Source: Bacillota bacterium (GTDB lineage: Bacteria; Bacillota; Clostridia; Christensenellales; UMGS416). From it: a DNA stretch of 61,366 bases. The notes under the pieces are model-generated. The model was given only the letters and a program-made list of their open reading frames with translations, had not been told where the DNA came from and made no database searches. The stretch spans positions 1 through 61,366 of the forward strand of contig JAEZSE010000008.1 of the NCBI GenBank assembly GCA_023421955.1, read 5' to 3'. Shown one piece after another: positions 25,620-32,543 of this stretch. Positions within the stretch are counted from its first letter, which is position 1; every line of letters begins with the position of its first letter. A program made the translations under genes and the position numbers.

Positions 25620-26954
25620 ATGGGCCAATGGTATTGGGTCCTGTTGGAACAGGCTGCAAGCCTGGTGGAAGCGGCAATGATGTATGTATTTATATCCCGC
25701 TTCTTCGAGCAGCGTTATAGGTGGAAATGGATCCCGCCTGTGACAATCGCAATATTATTCGGCATTATCAGTATCATGAATGCAGCCCGGTTGCCAAGCG
25801 TTCTGGCCCTATGTTTGTTTTTGGCCGCAGGCATTCTTGTCAGCATGCTGCTCTTTAAGAGCAGTGTTTTTGCGACGGTATTAATCCCGGTGCTGCTCAC
25901 CGCACTGATTCTGATCTCAGAAGCCCTGGCCGTGGGCATTACCCAATTGGTGTTTAACGTGACCAATGCTGATTTCGTGAGCGAAACACCATATAGGATG
26001 CTGGGTATCGTGATATCCAAGCCGGCTCTGATCGTGCTTGTATATGGGGTGAGTATGTTTTCCAAAAAGGACCAAACCCGGATTCCGCTTGGTTACAGCC
26101 TTTGTATTATGACTGTGCCAGTCATCAGCGCCATATGTATGATCACAATCATTCAGTTTGTCGGCAGCTCGGTGGAAAGCATCCTGAGCCCCGTATGGCT
26201 GGCCATATCTGCAATCGGGCTGATCTTCATGAGCTTCCTTGCGATTTACCTGTTTCAAGCCCTGATGGAATACAGCCGCGCTCAGAATAAATACATGCTG
26301 ATGGCACAACAGGTGGATATGCTGAACAGCCATCTGCACGAGCGTAATGCTTTGCAGGAGGAAACGCACCGTATCTGGCATGATATGAAAAACCACTTCA
26401 CGGTTATTCAATGGATGGTTAGCATGAAAAGCTATGAAAAGCTGGATCAATACATGCTTACACTCAATGAAACTGTCTCCGGCTCCATGTTGAAGGTGCA
26501 GACGGGCAACCCAATCCTGGACGCTCTGTTCAATTCCAAAGTGGCCGATGCGAAAAAATCGGGCATTGACATGGCCGTGAATGTCGCAATTCCATCCCGA
26601 ATCAGCATTGAAGACATTGACTTGAACATCGTCTTTTCCAACGCGCTGGACAATGCGTTGGATGCGTGCAAGAAACTGCCTCCCGGCAGGGAGCGCTTTG
26701 TGACGATTGATTCTCATCTGCGGAATGATCACCTGGTATTGATCATGAGGAATTCATTTGATGGGGTGGTGATCAAAAGTGGAGACATCCTGCAGACCAC
26801 CAAGACCGAACGAGGCCTTCATGGGATCGGCATGGGGAATATGAGGCGCGTTGTGGAAAAGTATGATGGACATATCATAACGGATATGGACAATGGTGTG
26901 TTTACACTGACGCTCGCGATGTATTGCCTGGCAGACATCGAGAAGGCAGGATAG
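25620..26954 (+). CDS. AgrC-like peptide-sensing histidine kinase
   Basis: This 444-residue protein has six or seven N-terminal hydrophobic helices (to about residue 215), as in AgrC receptors. A cytoplasmic kinase core follows with phospho-acceptor His254 in RIWHDMKNH. The HATPase domain has NIVFSNALDNALDACKKL (N box) and GLHGIGMGNMRRVVEKYDG (G box). The HDMKNH box and the GHL-type ATPase mark the AgrC/HPK10 class. ATG 25620 follows GAGGTG; a GTG at 25611 would give a 4-bp overlap with the regulator. It is inferred to sense the mature peptide from the agrD gene just downstream. Confidence 0.9.
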   Translation: MGQWYWVLLEQAASLVEAAMMYVFISRFFEQRYRWKWIPPVTIAILFGIISIMNAARLPSVLALCLFLAAGILVSMLLFKSSVFATVLIPVLLTALILISEALAVGITQLVFNVTNADFVSETPYRMLGIVISKPALIVLVYGVSMFSKKDQTRIPLGYSLCIMTVPVISAICMITIIQFVGSSVESILSPVWLAISAIGLIFMSFLAIYLFQALMEYSRAQNKYMLMAQQVDMLNSHLHERNALQEETHRIWHDMKNHFTVIQWMVSMKSYEKLDQYMLTLNETVSGSMLKVQTGNPILDALFNSKVADAKKSGIDMAVNVAIPSRISIEDIDLNIVFSNALDNALDACKKLPPGRERFVTIDSHLRNDHLVLIMRNSFDGVVIKSGDILQTTKTERGLHGIGMGNMRRVVEKYDGHIITDMDNGVFTLTLAMYCLADIEKAG

Positions 26955-26990
26955 ATTTCTTAAGTCGGATGTGATTTGCGTCAAAAATGT

Positions 26991-27022
26991 GCCCTCTTGC
27001 GACTGAAGCGGAGCAAGAGGGC
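26991..27022 (+). other. 10-bp inverted repeat between agrC and agrD
   Basis: GCCCTCTTGC at 26991-27000 and GCAAGAGGGC at 27013-27022 form a perfect stem with a 12-nt loop. The following ATTGCCATATT is a poor T-tract. It could be a weak terminator, a partial terminator controlling the agrD level, or a regulatory hairpin. Confidence 0.6.
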
Positions 27023-27112
27023 ATTGCCATATTATGATACGAGCATGAAACACTTGAATATTGCATGACCTTCGTGTCAGGTAATGGAAGTGTTACGAAA
27101 GGAGGGAAAACC

Positions 27113-27235
27113 ATGAAGGGTAAGATGATGAATCTGGCCGCCGCGCTGGTCGCAAAGGTTGCTTCTGTATCCGCCAAGCCCCTTTGCGTATTCCTGTTCC
27201 ACCAGCCGAAAGTCCCCTCTCAGTTGATCAAGTAA
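27113..27235 (+). CDS. agrD: AgrD-like autoinducing peptide precursor, 40 aa
   Basis: This short gene was found by translating the gap after the kinase. A very strong site, AAAGGAGGG, lies just upstream of ATG 27113. Residues 1-21 are a short basic start plus an amphipathic Ala/Val-rich helix (MKGKMMNLAAALVAKV). Cys25 begins a five-residue CVFLF core, the right size for a Cys-to-C-terminus thiolactone. The tail HQPKVPSQLIK matches the conserved Pro-rich, AgrB-recognised tail of AgrD (clostridial forms read HQPEEPKSL). The mature signal is probably a cyclic CVFLF with a short exocyclic N-terminal part. A terminator follows directly. The N-terminal cleavage point cannot be predicted. Confidence 0.85.
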   Translation: MKGKMMNLAAALVAKVASVSAKPLCVFLFHQPKVPSQLIK

Positions 27236-27253
27236 ACGACGACAATTAAGAGC

Positions 27254-27282
27254 AAGCCGCAAGAATACTCTTGCGGCTTTCA
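27254..27282 (+). terminator. Terminator of agrD
   Basis: An 11-bp perfect stem AAGCCGCAAGA/TCTTGCGGCTT with an ATAC loop is followed by TCATCGCTTT, 18 bp after the agrD stop. Confidence 0.75.
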
Positions 27283-27298
27283 TCGCTTTCGGATCCTG

Positions 27299-28351
27299 TC
27301 AGATTCTTACTTCAATGGATCTTCCTTCTGAAGCGGACCGGAAGATTGTCTCCAATACTTCCAGCACACGGCGCACCGATGCCGGCGTTACGATGAGCTC
27401 AGCACGGCCATTCATCACATCCACCAGGTTTTCATATAGCTCTGTCCAGTCCGATTGCACATCGGGCAGTAGGAACTCCGCCTTGGTTTCCGGCGGGCGG
27501 GGTGCCATCATGCGTGTGGGGCCGGCGGCTGTCATTACGACGATGGGTGCGATGGGGGTGTCTGTGTGGCGGGGTTTTGTGTAGCCGCCTTCTGAGCAAT
27601 CGAAACTCTCGATCTTCAATGTGCCGCCATCACCGATTACATACCAGCGGGGCAGAGAACGGAAGGCATAGGTGCCGATTTCCACCGTGAGAGTCAAGCC
27701 ATCGTCCAGCGTCAGGATTAATTTATCATAATCATCCACTTCCTGGCCAAGCAGCGAATAAAGCTTGGCATAAACGCTGACAACCTTTTTGTTTGGATAC
27801 ATGTTCAACAACTGATCCACAAGATGGACGCCCCAGTCCAGCACCATGCCGCCGCCAAATTCCTTGAAGGCACGCCAGCCAAACATCGCTCCGCCTGTAC
27901 CAAACACGCGGCTTTCGATGGAAAAGACGCGGCCGATTTCACCGCTTTCCACCACCTGGCGCATCACACGGTAGTCTTTGTCCCAGCGACGGTTTTGGTG
28001 CACGGTCAGGATCCTGCCTGCTGTTTGGCTTTCCGCCACCATTTCATCCCATTCGCCCACAGAAAGAGTGGCAGGTTTTTCTACCATCACGTGTTTGCCG
28101 GCGCGGAGCGCCCGAATCGCCAACTCCTTGTGAACCTGGTTTGGCGTAGCGATGAGCACGAAATTGACTTCCTGGTCTTTCAGCAGGTCATCGGCATGCT
28201 CATATGCCCGCAGGCCCAACTCTTTTGCCATCGCCACCCTGGCAGGATCAATATCCATGGCGGCAACCACCTTCACACCGGCCTTCGGAGCATTCATGAA
28301 GTGCCAGTGAGCCATTCCGCCAAACCCAATGATACCCAGTTTCAAATCCAT
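27299..28351 (-). CDS. Gfo/Idh/MocA family oxidoreductase
   Basis: This 350-residue NAD(P)-dependent sugar or inositol dehydrogenase has an N-terminal Rossmann fold with GIIGFGGMAHWH (residues 6-17) and the family signature VMVEKPATL containing the EKP motif. The C-terminal alpha/beta domain has GGGMVLDWGVHLVDQLL, where Asp and His are the usual catalytic pair. ATG 28351 follows AAAGGAG at 8 bp. It is transcribed alone, convergent with agrD, and its substrate is not predictable from context. Confidence 0.88.
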   Translation of the reverse strand: MDLKLGIIGFGGMAHWHFMNAPKAGVKVVAAMDIDPARVAMAKELGLRAYEHADDLLKDQEVNFVLIATPNQVHKELAIRALRAGKHVMVEKPATLSVGEWDEMVAESQTAGRILTVHQNRRWDKDYRVMRQVVESGEIGRVFSIESRVFGTGGAMFGWRAFKEFGGGMVLDWGVHLVDQLLNMYPNKKVVSVYAKLYSLLGQEVDDYDKLILTLDDGLTLTVEIGTYAFRSLPRWYVIGDGGTLKIESFDCSEGGYTKPRHTDTPIAPIVVMTAAGPTRMMAPRPPETKAEFLLPDVQSDWTELYENLVDVMNGRAELIVTPASVRRVLEVLETIFRSASEGRSIEVRI

Positions 28352-28543
28352 AGACTGATCTCCTTTGAAAAAGCACATCGATAGTATAATGGAATAGATG
28401 GAAGGATGCCACCTCTGATAATGGATTTCTCACAGATAATGTGCCAAAATCTCACATTATAGCGCAACAATACAAGCCATATACAAAAGCAGGACATGCT
28501 CCTTCGGCTATCATGATGTGTGCAATTTAACCCCTAAGGATTC

Positions 28544-28717
28544 CTATTTATTCCGTTTTGCGCGCAGTGTCAGTATGATGATCACAGCAACAGCTGCGAG
28601 CACGAGAGCTGCAATCACGGCGATCGACATCCAGTCTGTTGACCACACAGGTCCGTTGCCGGATGGCGGCACATAAAGTGTTATCATGCAAATACTTGAA
28701 ATCAATTGATTGAGCAT
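28544..28717 (-). CDS. Small single-pass membrane protein, 57 aa
   Basis: This gene was found by reading the minus strand of an apparently empty interval. ATG 28717 lies 8 bp after GAGGAGGTG. The product has a short hydrophobic N-terminus, a PPSGNGPVWSTDW loop, a strong transmembrane helix (MSIAVIAALVLAAVAVIIIL, residues about 30-49), and a basic RAKRNK C-terminus. By the positive-inside rule, the C-terminus should be cytoplasmic. A promoter with perfect TTGACA lies upstream at 28769-28796. No family is recognised. Confidence 0.65.
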   Translation of the reverse strand: MLNQLISSICMITLYVPPSGNGPVWSTDWMSIAVIAALVLAAVAVIIILTLRAKRNK

Positions 28718-28768
28718 GGAGACACCTCCTCACTGCTTTGGCACCATAAAAAGTCACATATGAGTTAT

Positions 28769-28796
28769 TTTGTATGATAATATCACTGTTTGTCAA
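28769..28796 (-). promoter_or_regulatory. Promoter of the small membrane protein gene
   Basis: On the minus strand TTGACA (plus 28791-28796) and TACAAA (plus 28769-28774) are 16 bp apart, about 50 bp before the ATG. Confidence 0.55.
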
Positions 28797-28925
28797 TTAT
28801 ATACTGTTTTCAGTTTAGCCCCACTTTTTTTGGGGTACATATAAAAGATAAGTTTGTCCTTATATAATTCTTGTCTGTACTTATTTCGATATAGGTAGTA
28901 ATAGCCCAACTTGCTGGAGCAGGCC

Positions 28926-30749
28926 ATGAAAGTAGATCTTGTCGTCAATACAATGATGCAGCAGATCGACCGCAACATGCAAACTCAGATTTTGCCGGTC
29001 GCTGCTTATCGAGCCGGGGAGTTGCTGCGTGGCCGCGTGATGCTGACCGATGGCGAGGGGTTGCAGATCCGGCTTGACAACGGGGCACTGCTCAATGCCA
29101 TGCCATCAGGTGATGTGATCCTGAACCCTGGAGCTACTGTGACGCTCCGGGTGACCGGCCAGATGGACGGTCAGCTTGTCATGCAATTGATGGACCAGGA
29201 AATGAACGGCCTGCGCCCTGAGGCTCCCATCGGTAATAGTGCTGCGCTGCTCAAACGGATGGGGTTGGAGCAATCACAGCAAGGCCAATCAGTGGCCCAT
29301 GCAATGGAGCGGATGAAGCTGCCCATGCGAGAGGAGACTGCCCGAACTGCGCTGGAGACTTTGGCGCGGTTTCCATTGCTTTCGGCAGACAAGGCTGTTT
29401 TTCTTGCTGCCAACCGCATCACTGCCAATGCAGCCAATGTGGATGCCTTGAACCGCCTGGTGGATGGCCGGGCGATGACCGGTGACGAGCTCACGCGCTT
29501 GGCAGAGATGCTGCTAGAGCAGCCCGCCATGCCGTTGCCAAAGGCAGAGAGCGGCCGGCAACCTCTTGCTTCGCCAGTAAATGAAGCAATGCAAGCTTTG
29601 GAGCAGCCCCAAGCACAGCAAACGATTGCCACCGGAGCTGCTACCCCCAAAGGGAACGCGGGCGCCATGGCAGGAGAGCATGCCCCAGTCGATTTCGATC
29701 CGGTGTCTGTCTCGAGGCTGGCTGTTATTCCAGATGATATGCCCGTGCAAAATGGCACATCGGTACAGGTTGGTAGGGAGATGCAGCCTGGTGCGGCCCA
29801 GCAGATTGCCGCTTCTCCTTCGCCCAATCCTGACATCGGCTCCGATGCTGTGCTCCAGCTGCAAAGCCTGGTTCAGGTGGCGCTTGGCGTGGAGGCAGCC
29901 GACTCCAATTCCGGCGTGCTGATGGCTTTGCAGCAGTCTGGCATGGCCAAACAAGCTGTGGCCATCCTGCTGGAAGGCCCATTGCTGCCGCAAGGCGAGC
30001 TGAGAGAGCGGACGGATACTCTGATATCCGCCCTTCCGCAGCAGGAGGCCGCGGAAGTACGCCAGTTTATCTATCGGATGGTTGCGGAGCTGGGCAAATA
30101 CATCACGGAGCCCACTGCCCAGACGCAGGCCCAACCCCCCATAAACACGGGCATTGGCCGGGTGCTCAGAGAAATCACTGGGTTGTTCGCCAAACTTGAC
30201 GGTGACACCGCCAAGGAGCTGATACAGGCCGCCACCGACCAAAAGGGCAAGGTGAACCAACTGCTTGCCGACGCAACCGGCACTGGGGCCGTCGGGCAAG
30301 ATGTGGTGCGCCAGCTCGGGCGGGTGGCCAGTCATGTGCAATTGATCCACGATATCAGCCAATACGCATACCAGCAGATCCCGGTGATGCTGGATGACAG
30401 GCAGAAGACTGTGGAACTTTATGTGATGAACAAAGGCAAAGGCGGGCGCAAGGTGCGGGCTGATCAGGCCAACATCCTGATCGCGCTGGATACTGACAGC
30501 ATGGGCCATGTGGAGACGCTGATCAACGTGAGCCAGAAGAACCTGCGCCTTCGCTTTGGAGTGGAAAAACCGGAGCTTGTTCGCTTTGTGGAGGGCCACA
30601 TGACCGAGCTTGGGAGAGCGATGGGGGAAATCGGCTACCGTGTTTCCGACTTGCGCACACAGGTGATCAACAAGCCGGTGTCGCCGCTCACGGTGACAGA
30701 GCGGGTGGAGCAGGAGCCTGCCGCCGGCGCGCTGGATATGAGGTTGTGA
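28926..30749 (+). CDS. FliK-like protein (YlqG type)
   Basis: The 607-residue protein has a conserved N-terminal region (residues about 1-100, with beta-rich LLRGRVMLTDGEGLQIRL). The middle is long, low-complexity and Gln/Ala/Pro-rich. The C-terminal domain resembles the flagellar hook-length control (FliK/Flg_hook) fold: VELYVMNKGKGGRKV, ILIALDTDSMGHVETLINV, LRFGVEKPELVRFVEGH. ATG 28926 follows TGGAG. It precedes, by 1 bp, a small FlhB-tail protein, as ylqG/ylqH in Bacillus. It is probably part of, or a relative of, the export-switch apparatus, though no other flagellar genes are in this window. Confidence 0.72.
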   Translation: MKVDLVVNTMMQQIDRNMQTQILPVAAYRAGELLRGRVMLTDGEGLQIRLDNGALLNAMPSGDVILNPGATVTLRVTGQMDGQLVMQLMDQEMNGLRPEAPIGNSAALLKRMGLEQSQQGQSVAHAMERMKLPMREETARTALETLARFPLLSADKAVFLAANRITANAANVDALNRLVDGRAMTGDELTRLAEMLLEQPAMPLPKAESGRQPLASPVNEAMQALEQPQAQQTIATGAATPKGNAGAMAGEHAPVDFDPVSVSRLAVIPDDMPVQNGTSVQVGREMQPGAAQQIAASPSPNPDIGSDAVLQLQSLVQVALGVEAADSNSGVLMALQQSGMAKQAVAILLEGPLLPQGELRERTDTLISALPQQEAAEVRQFIYRMVAELGKYITEPTAQTQAQPPINTGIGRVLREITGLFAKLDGDTAKELIQAATDQKGKVNQLLADATGTGAVGQDVVRQLGRVASHVQLIHDISQYAYQQIPVMLDDRQKTVELYVMNKGKGGRKVRADQANILIALDTDSMGHVETLINVSQKNLRLRFGVEKPELVRFVEGHMTELGRAMGEIGYRVSDLRTQVINKPVSPLTVTERVEQEPAAGALDMRL

Positions 30750-30750
30750 G

Positions 30751-31047
30751 ATGGATGAGAAACAAAACCGCAAACCCATAATGGAGGCTGCGGCGCTCAC
30801 CTACAGTGGCGAATCCGGTGGCGCACCGGTGATCACGGCGCTGGGGCGTGGCCTTGTCGCGGAGAAGATGCTGGAGCTTGCCCGGACGAATAACATCCCC
30901 ATTGTTTCCGATTCGCTGCTGGCCCACGCGCTCAACCAAATGGATGTGGGGGAGGAGATCCCACAGGAGTTTTATGCCATTGTGGCGCAAATCCTGGTTA
31001 CTGTGAGCAAAATGGATCGCGAATATGCAAGGAATAAGGTACTGTAA
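30751..31047 (+). CDS. FlhB C-terminal-like protein (YlqH/EscU C-terminal type)
   Basis: These 98 residues match the cytoplasmic C-terminal domain of FlhB alone: ALTYSGESGGAPVITALGRG (a degenerate form of the region around the NPTH autocleavage site, which is absent), then ARTNNIPIVSDSLLAHALNQMDVGEEIPQEFYAIVAQIL. Residues APVITALGRG and VGEEIPQEFY are the most conserved. There are no transmembrane helices. Such stand-alone domains accompany FliK-like proteins in Bacillota and can interact with the export gate. It starts 1 bp after the upstream stop. Confidence 0.85.
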   Translation: MDEKQNRKPIMEAAALTYSGESGGAPVITALGRGLVAEKMLELARTNNIPIVSDSLLAHALNQMDVGEEIPQEFYAIVAQILVTVSKMDREYARNKVL

Positions 31048-31080
31048 ACAGCCTAAGGCAATCGAAAGGTACAATATTGT

Positions 31081-31109
31081 TTGACCAAGTCAACCATATG
31101 TTGTATATT
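31081..31109 (+). promoter_or_regulatory. Sigma-A promoter of the MarR-GNAT gene
   Basis: TTGACC at 31081-31086 and TATATT at 31104-31109 are exactly 17 bp apart. It is immediately followed by the palindrome at 31111-31130. Confidence 0.7.
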
Positions 31110-31110
31110 T

Positions 31111-31130
31111 CCCATATCAAATGATATGGG
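31111..31130 (+). promoter_or_regulatory. Palindromic operator over the transcription start
   Basis: CCCATATC and GATATGGG form a perfect 8-bp inverted repeat around a 4-nt AAAT spacer. It starts 2 bp after the -10 hexamer and covers the expected transcription start, so binding there would block RNA polymerase. MarR proteins typically bind 16-20 bp palindromes like this and autoregulate. Confidence 0.65.
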
Positions 31131-31137
31131 TGGGCGT

Positions 31138-32049
31138 ATGTCACAGCAGATTGTTGCACGGATCCGCAAATTCAACCGATTCTATACCAATGTGCTTGGC
31201 TTACTGAATACAGCGATTCTGGACAGTCCATATTCGTTGTCTGAGCTTCGCCTGCTGTTGGAGATCGACCGCATGGAGAAGTGCACGTTTGCCCGTCTTT
31301 CTGCCCTGCTGAATATGGATAAGGGCCTGGCCAGCCGGCAATTGAAACGGCTTGCGGACAGTGGGCTTGTGAAGAAACTGCCATCACCGGGCGACCGCCG
31401 GGTGGAGTACTTGGAGCTGACAACCCACGGCCAGTCAGTGTTATCCGAGATGGAAGCCAAATCAAACGGTCAGATAGAGCAAATGGTGTGCCATTTATCT
31501 GACCGGGAGCAGGAGGAGCTTGTTCAGTCGATGGAGCGGGTTGCTTCTGCTCTTTCAACCAGAGGAACCGCATCGATTCGTGAATACTTGCCCGATGATG
31601 TTGATTATGTAATTGATTATCACAGCGAGCTCTATAAAAAGGATTATGGTTTCAACTCCTCTTTTGTTGACTACGTTGACAAGCCTGTAAGGGCTTTTTC
31701 CTTAAGACGTTCGATGCGTGAACAAATGTGGATTGCTGAATTGAACAACCAGCGGGTCGGGGCCATCGCAGTGGTGCAGCTGGACGATAACACCGCGCAA
31801 CTGCGCTGGTTCATTGTTGATCCCAAGGCCAGAGGGCGAGGCTTTGGAAGCAGCCTGATCAAAACAGCTCTGGCTTTTTGCCGTGAGGCTGCATATCAGA
31901 AGGTGATCTTATGGACAGCCGACGTGCTGAAAGTTTCCCGCAGGATGTATGCCGCCCATGGCTTCGCACTGGTGGAAACCAAGGAAAACACCTCCTGGAC
32001 CGGCCAGGTGATCCATGAAGAAAAGTGGGAGCTTGATCTTGGCCTTTAG
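31138..32049 (+). CDS. MarR-GNAT fusion (regulator with N-acetyltransferase domain)
   Basis: The 303-residue product has an N-terminal MarR winged helix (residues about 5-140; LNMDKGLASRQLKRLADSGLVKKLPSPGDRRVEYLELT in segments, including the DRR wing). A C-terminal GNAT acetyltransferase domain spans about 145-302, with the acetyl-CoA loop DPKARGRGFGSSLI and YAAHGF. ATG 31138 lies just after the operator palindrome. It is a one-gene unit that ends 94 bp before the aro promoter. Fusions of this kind are known and may couple gene control to acetyl-CoA or to acetylation of a ligand; the substrate is unknown. Confidence 0.9.
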   Translation: MSQQIVARIRKFNRFYTNVLGLLNTAILDSPYSLSELRLLLEIDRMEKCTFARLSALLNMDKGLASRQLKRLADSGLVKKLPSPGDRRVEYLELTTHGQSVLSEMEAKSNGQIEQMVCHLSDREQEELVQSMERVASALSTRGTASIREYLPDDVDYVIDYHSELYKKDYGFNSSFVDYVDKPVRAFSLRRSMREQMWIAELNNQRVGAIAVVQLDDNTAQLRWFIVDPKARGRGFGSSLIKTALAFCREAAYQKVILWTADVLKVSRRMYAAHGFALVETKENTSWTGQVIHEEKWELDLGL

Positions 32050-32142
32050 CCGTCCAACATCAAGCGCTGTCATGTATCCCGGCAGCCGTGTTCGTAATTT
32101 AACGTATGGTCAAAAAAGCGGAATTTCATTGGCAGCAATGCG

Positions 32143-32171
32143 TTGACAGTTGTTTCCTTCAGGAATATACT
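32143..32171 (+). promoter_or_regulatory. Near-consensus promoter of the aro operon
   Basis: A perfect TTGACA at 32143-32148 and TATACT at 32166-32171 are 17 bp apart, the best promoter in the window. The transcript should begin near 32178, giving a leader of about 365 nt before aroF. Confidence 0.85.
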
Positions 32172-32200
32172 ATCGTAAACATCCATTTGGAGGTTCCTTC

Positions 32201-32305
32201 GTGGAACACAATCGACTCGGTCATAGCTCATACGCATACTTTAGCTTCCGGGGCTACTTTAGCGCCGGAAGATTTACATGTGTATATAGAAGCCGGCGAG
32301 TCTGA
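32201..32305 (+). CDS. Leader peptide of the aro operon, 34 aa, rich in Tyr/Phe
   Basis: This leader gene lies about 23 nt downstream of the predicted transcript start. GGAGG at 32189-32193 is 7 bp before GTG 32201. The 34 residues include eight aromatic residues in one run (YAYFSFRGYFSAGRF, then a Tyr at 29): four Tyr and four Phe, and no Trp. Those are exactly the end products of the operon behind it. The codons fall at 32231, 32237, 32240, 32246, 32255, 32258, 32273 and 32285. The reading frame ends with TGA 32303-32305, inside RNA segment C of the attenuator. Its role is as a sensor of charged tRNA(Phe) and tRNA(Tyr), not as a stable protein. Confidence 0.85.
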   Translation: MEHNRLGHSSYAYFSFRGYFSAGRFTCVYRSRRV

Positions 32306-32361
32306 CCGGGTAACAATAGGATACAATGATGCATGGGGGACTCGAAAGAGTCTCCCATTTT
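32245..32361 (+). promoter_or_regulatory. Transcription attenuator of the aro operon (mutually exclusive hairpins plus terminator)
   Basis: Five RNA segments can be drawn. A (32245-32251, CTTCCGG) pairs with B (32265-32271, CCGGAAG), with an inner 4-bp GCTA/TAGC stem. B (32263-32268, CGCCGG) also pairs fully with C (32293-32298, CCGGCG). C (32297-32303, CGAGTCT) pairs with D (32338-32344, GGACTCG). D (32334-32343) pairs with E (32348-32357) over 10 bp with a GAAA loop and is followed by TTTT, an intrinsic terminator. A ribosome stalled on the Tyr/Phe codons would cover B and free C to form C:D, preventing termination. A ribosome reaching the stop codon would cover C and let D:E form. Confidence 0.75.
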
Positions 32362-32377
32362 CGTATAATCCAAGTTG

Positions 32378-32397
32378 GGGCGATTCTTGAATCGCCC
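32378..32397 (+). other. Second hairpin in the aro leader
   Basis: GGGCGATTC and GAATCGCCC form a perfect 9-bp inverted repeat around a TT centre, 20 bp after the attenuator terminator. It is not followed by a T-run, so it is not a terminator. It may protect the 5' end of the read-through transcript or regulate processing. The remaining 145 bp before aroF hold only G/C-rich runs and the aroF ribosome binding site. Confidence 0.55.
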
Positions 32398-32543
32398 GCC
32401 GAATACGAGGCAGAAAAAGGGCAAAGTCACAACGCAGTTCCCCATCCCCCCAACACCCTTCCCCAAATAGCAAAACAGTGACAAACAAACTGCCGTCGGG
32501 GGAGGGGAGAGATCAACTAAAATTTGAATTGGAGGAATCCATC

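Noticed and set aside
24000..27113. Paired 9-bp LytTR direct repeats in the agr promoters
   Set aside because: I looked for two ACAGTTAAG-like repeats 12-13 bp apart before agrB, agrA and agrD and found no convincing pair, only the loose match reported as a finding.
32106..32390. A 94-codon plus-strand frame crossing the aro leader, ending with aromatic residues (PFSYNPSW)
   Set aside because: It starts upstream of the predicted transcript start, so its first codons would not be transcribed from that promoter, and its ATG has no ribosome binding site. The shorter GTG 32201 frame has both a perfectly placed GGAGG and a denser aromatic run, so the long frame is taken as chance overlap.
32172..32543. 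T-box riboswitch in the aro leader
   Set aside because: The AGGGTGGNACCGCG-type T-box sequence and a Stem I with a specifier loop are not seen. The leader peptide and overlapping hairpins explain the region better.
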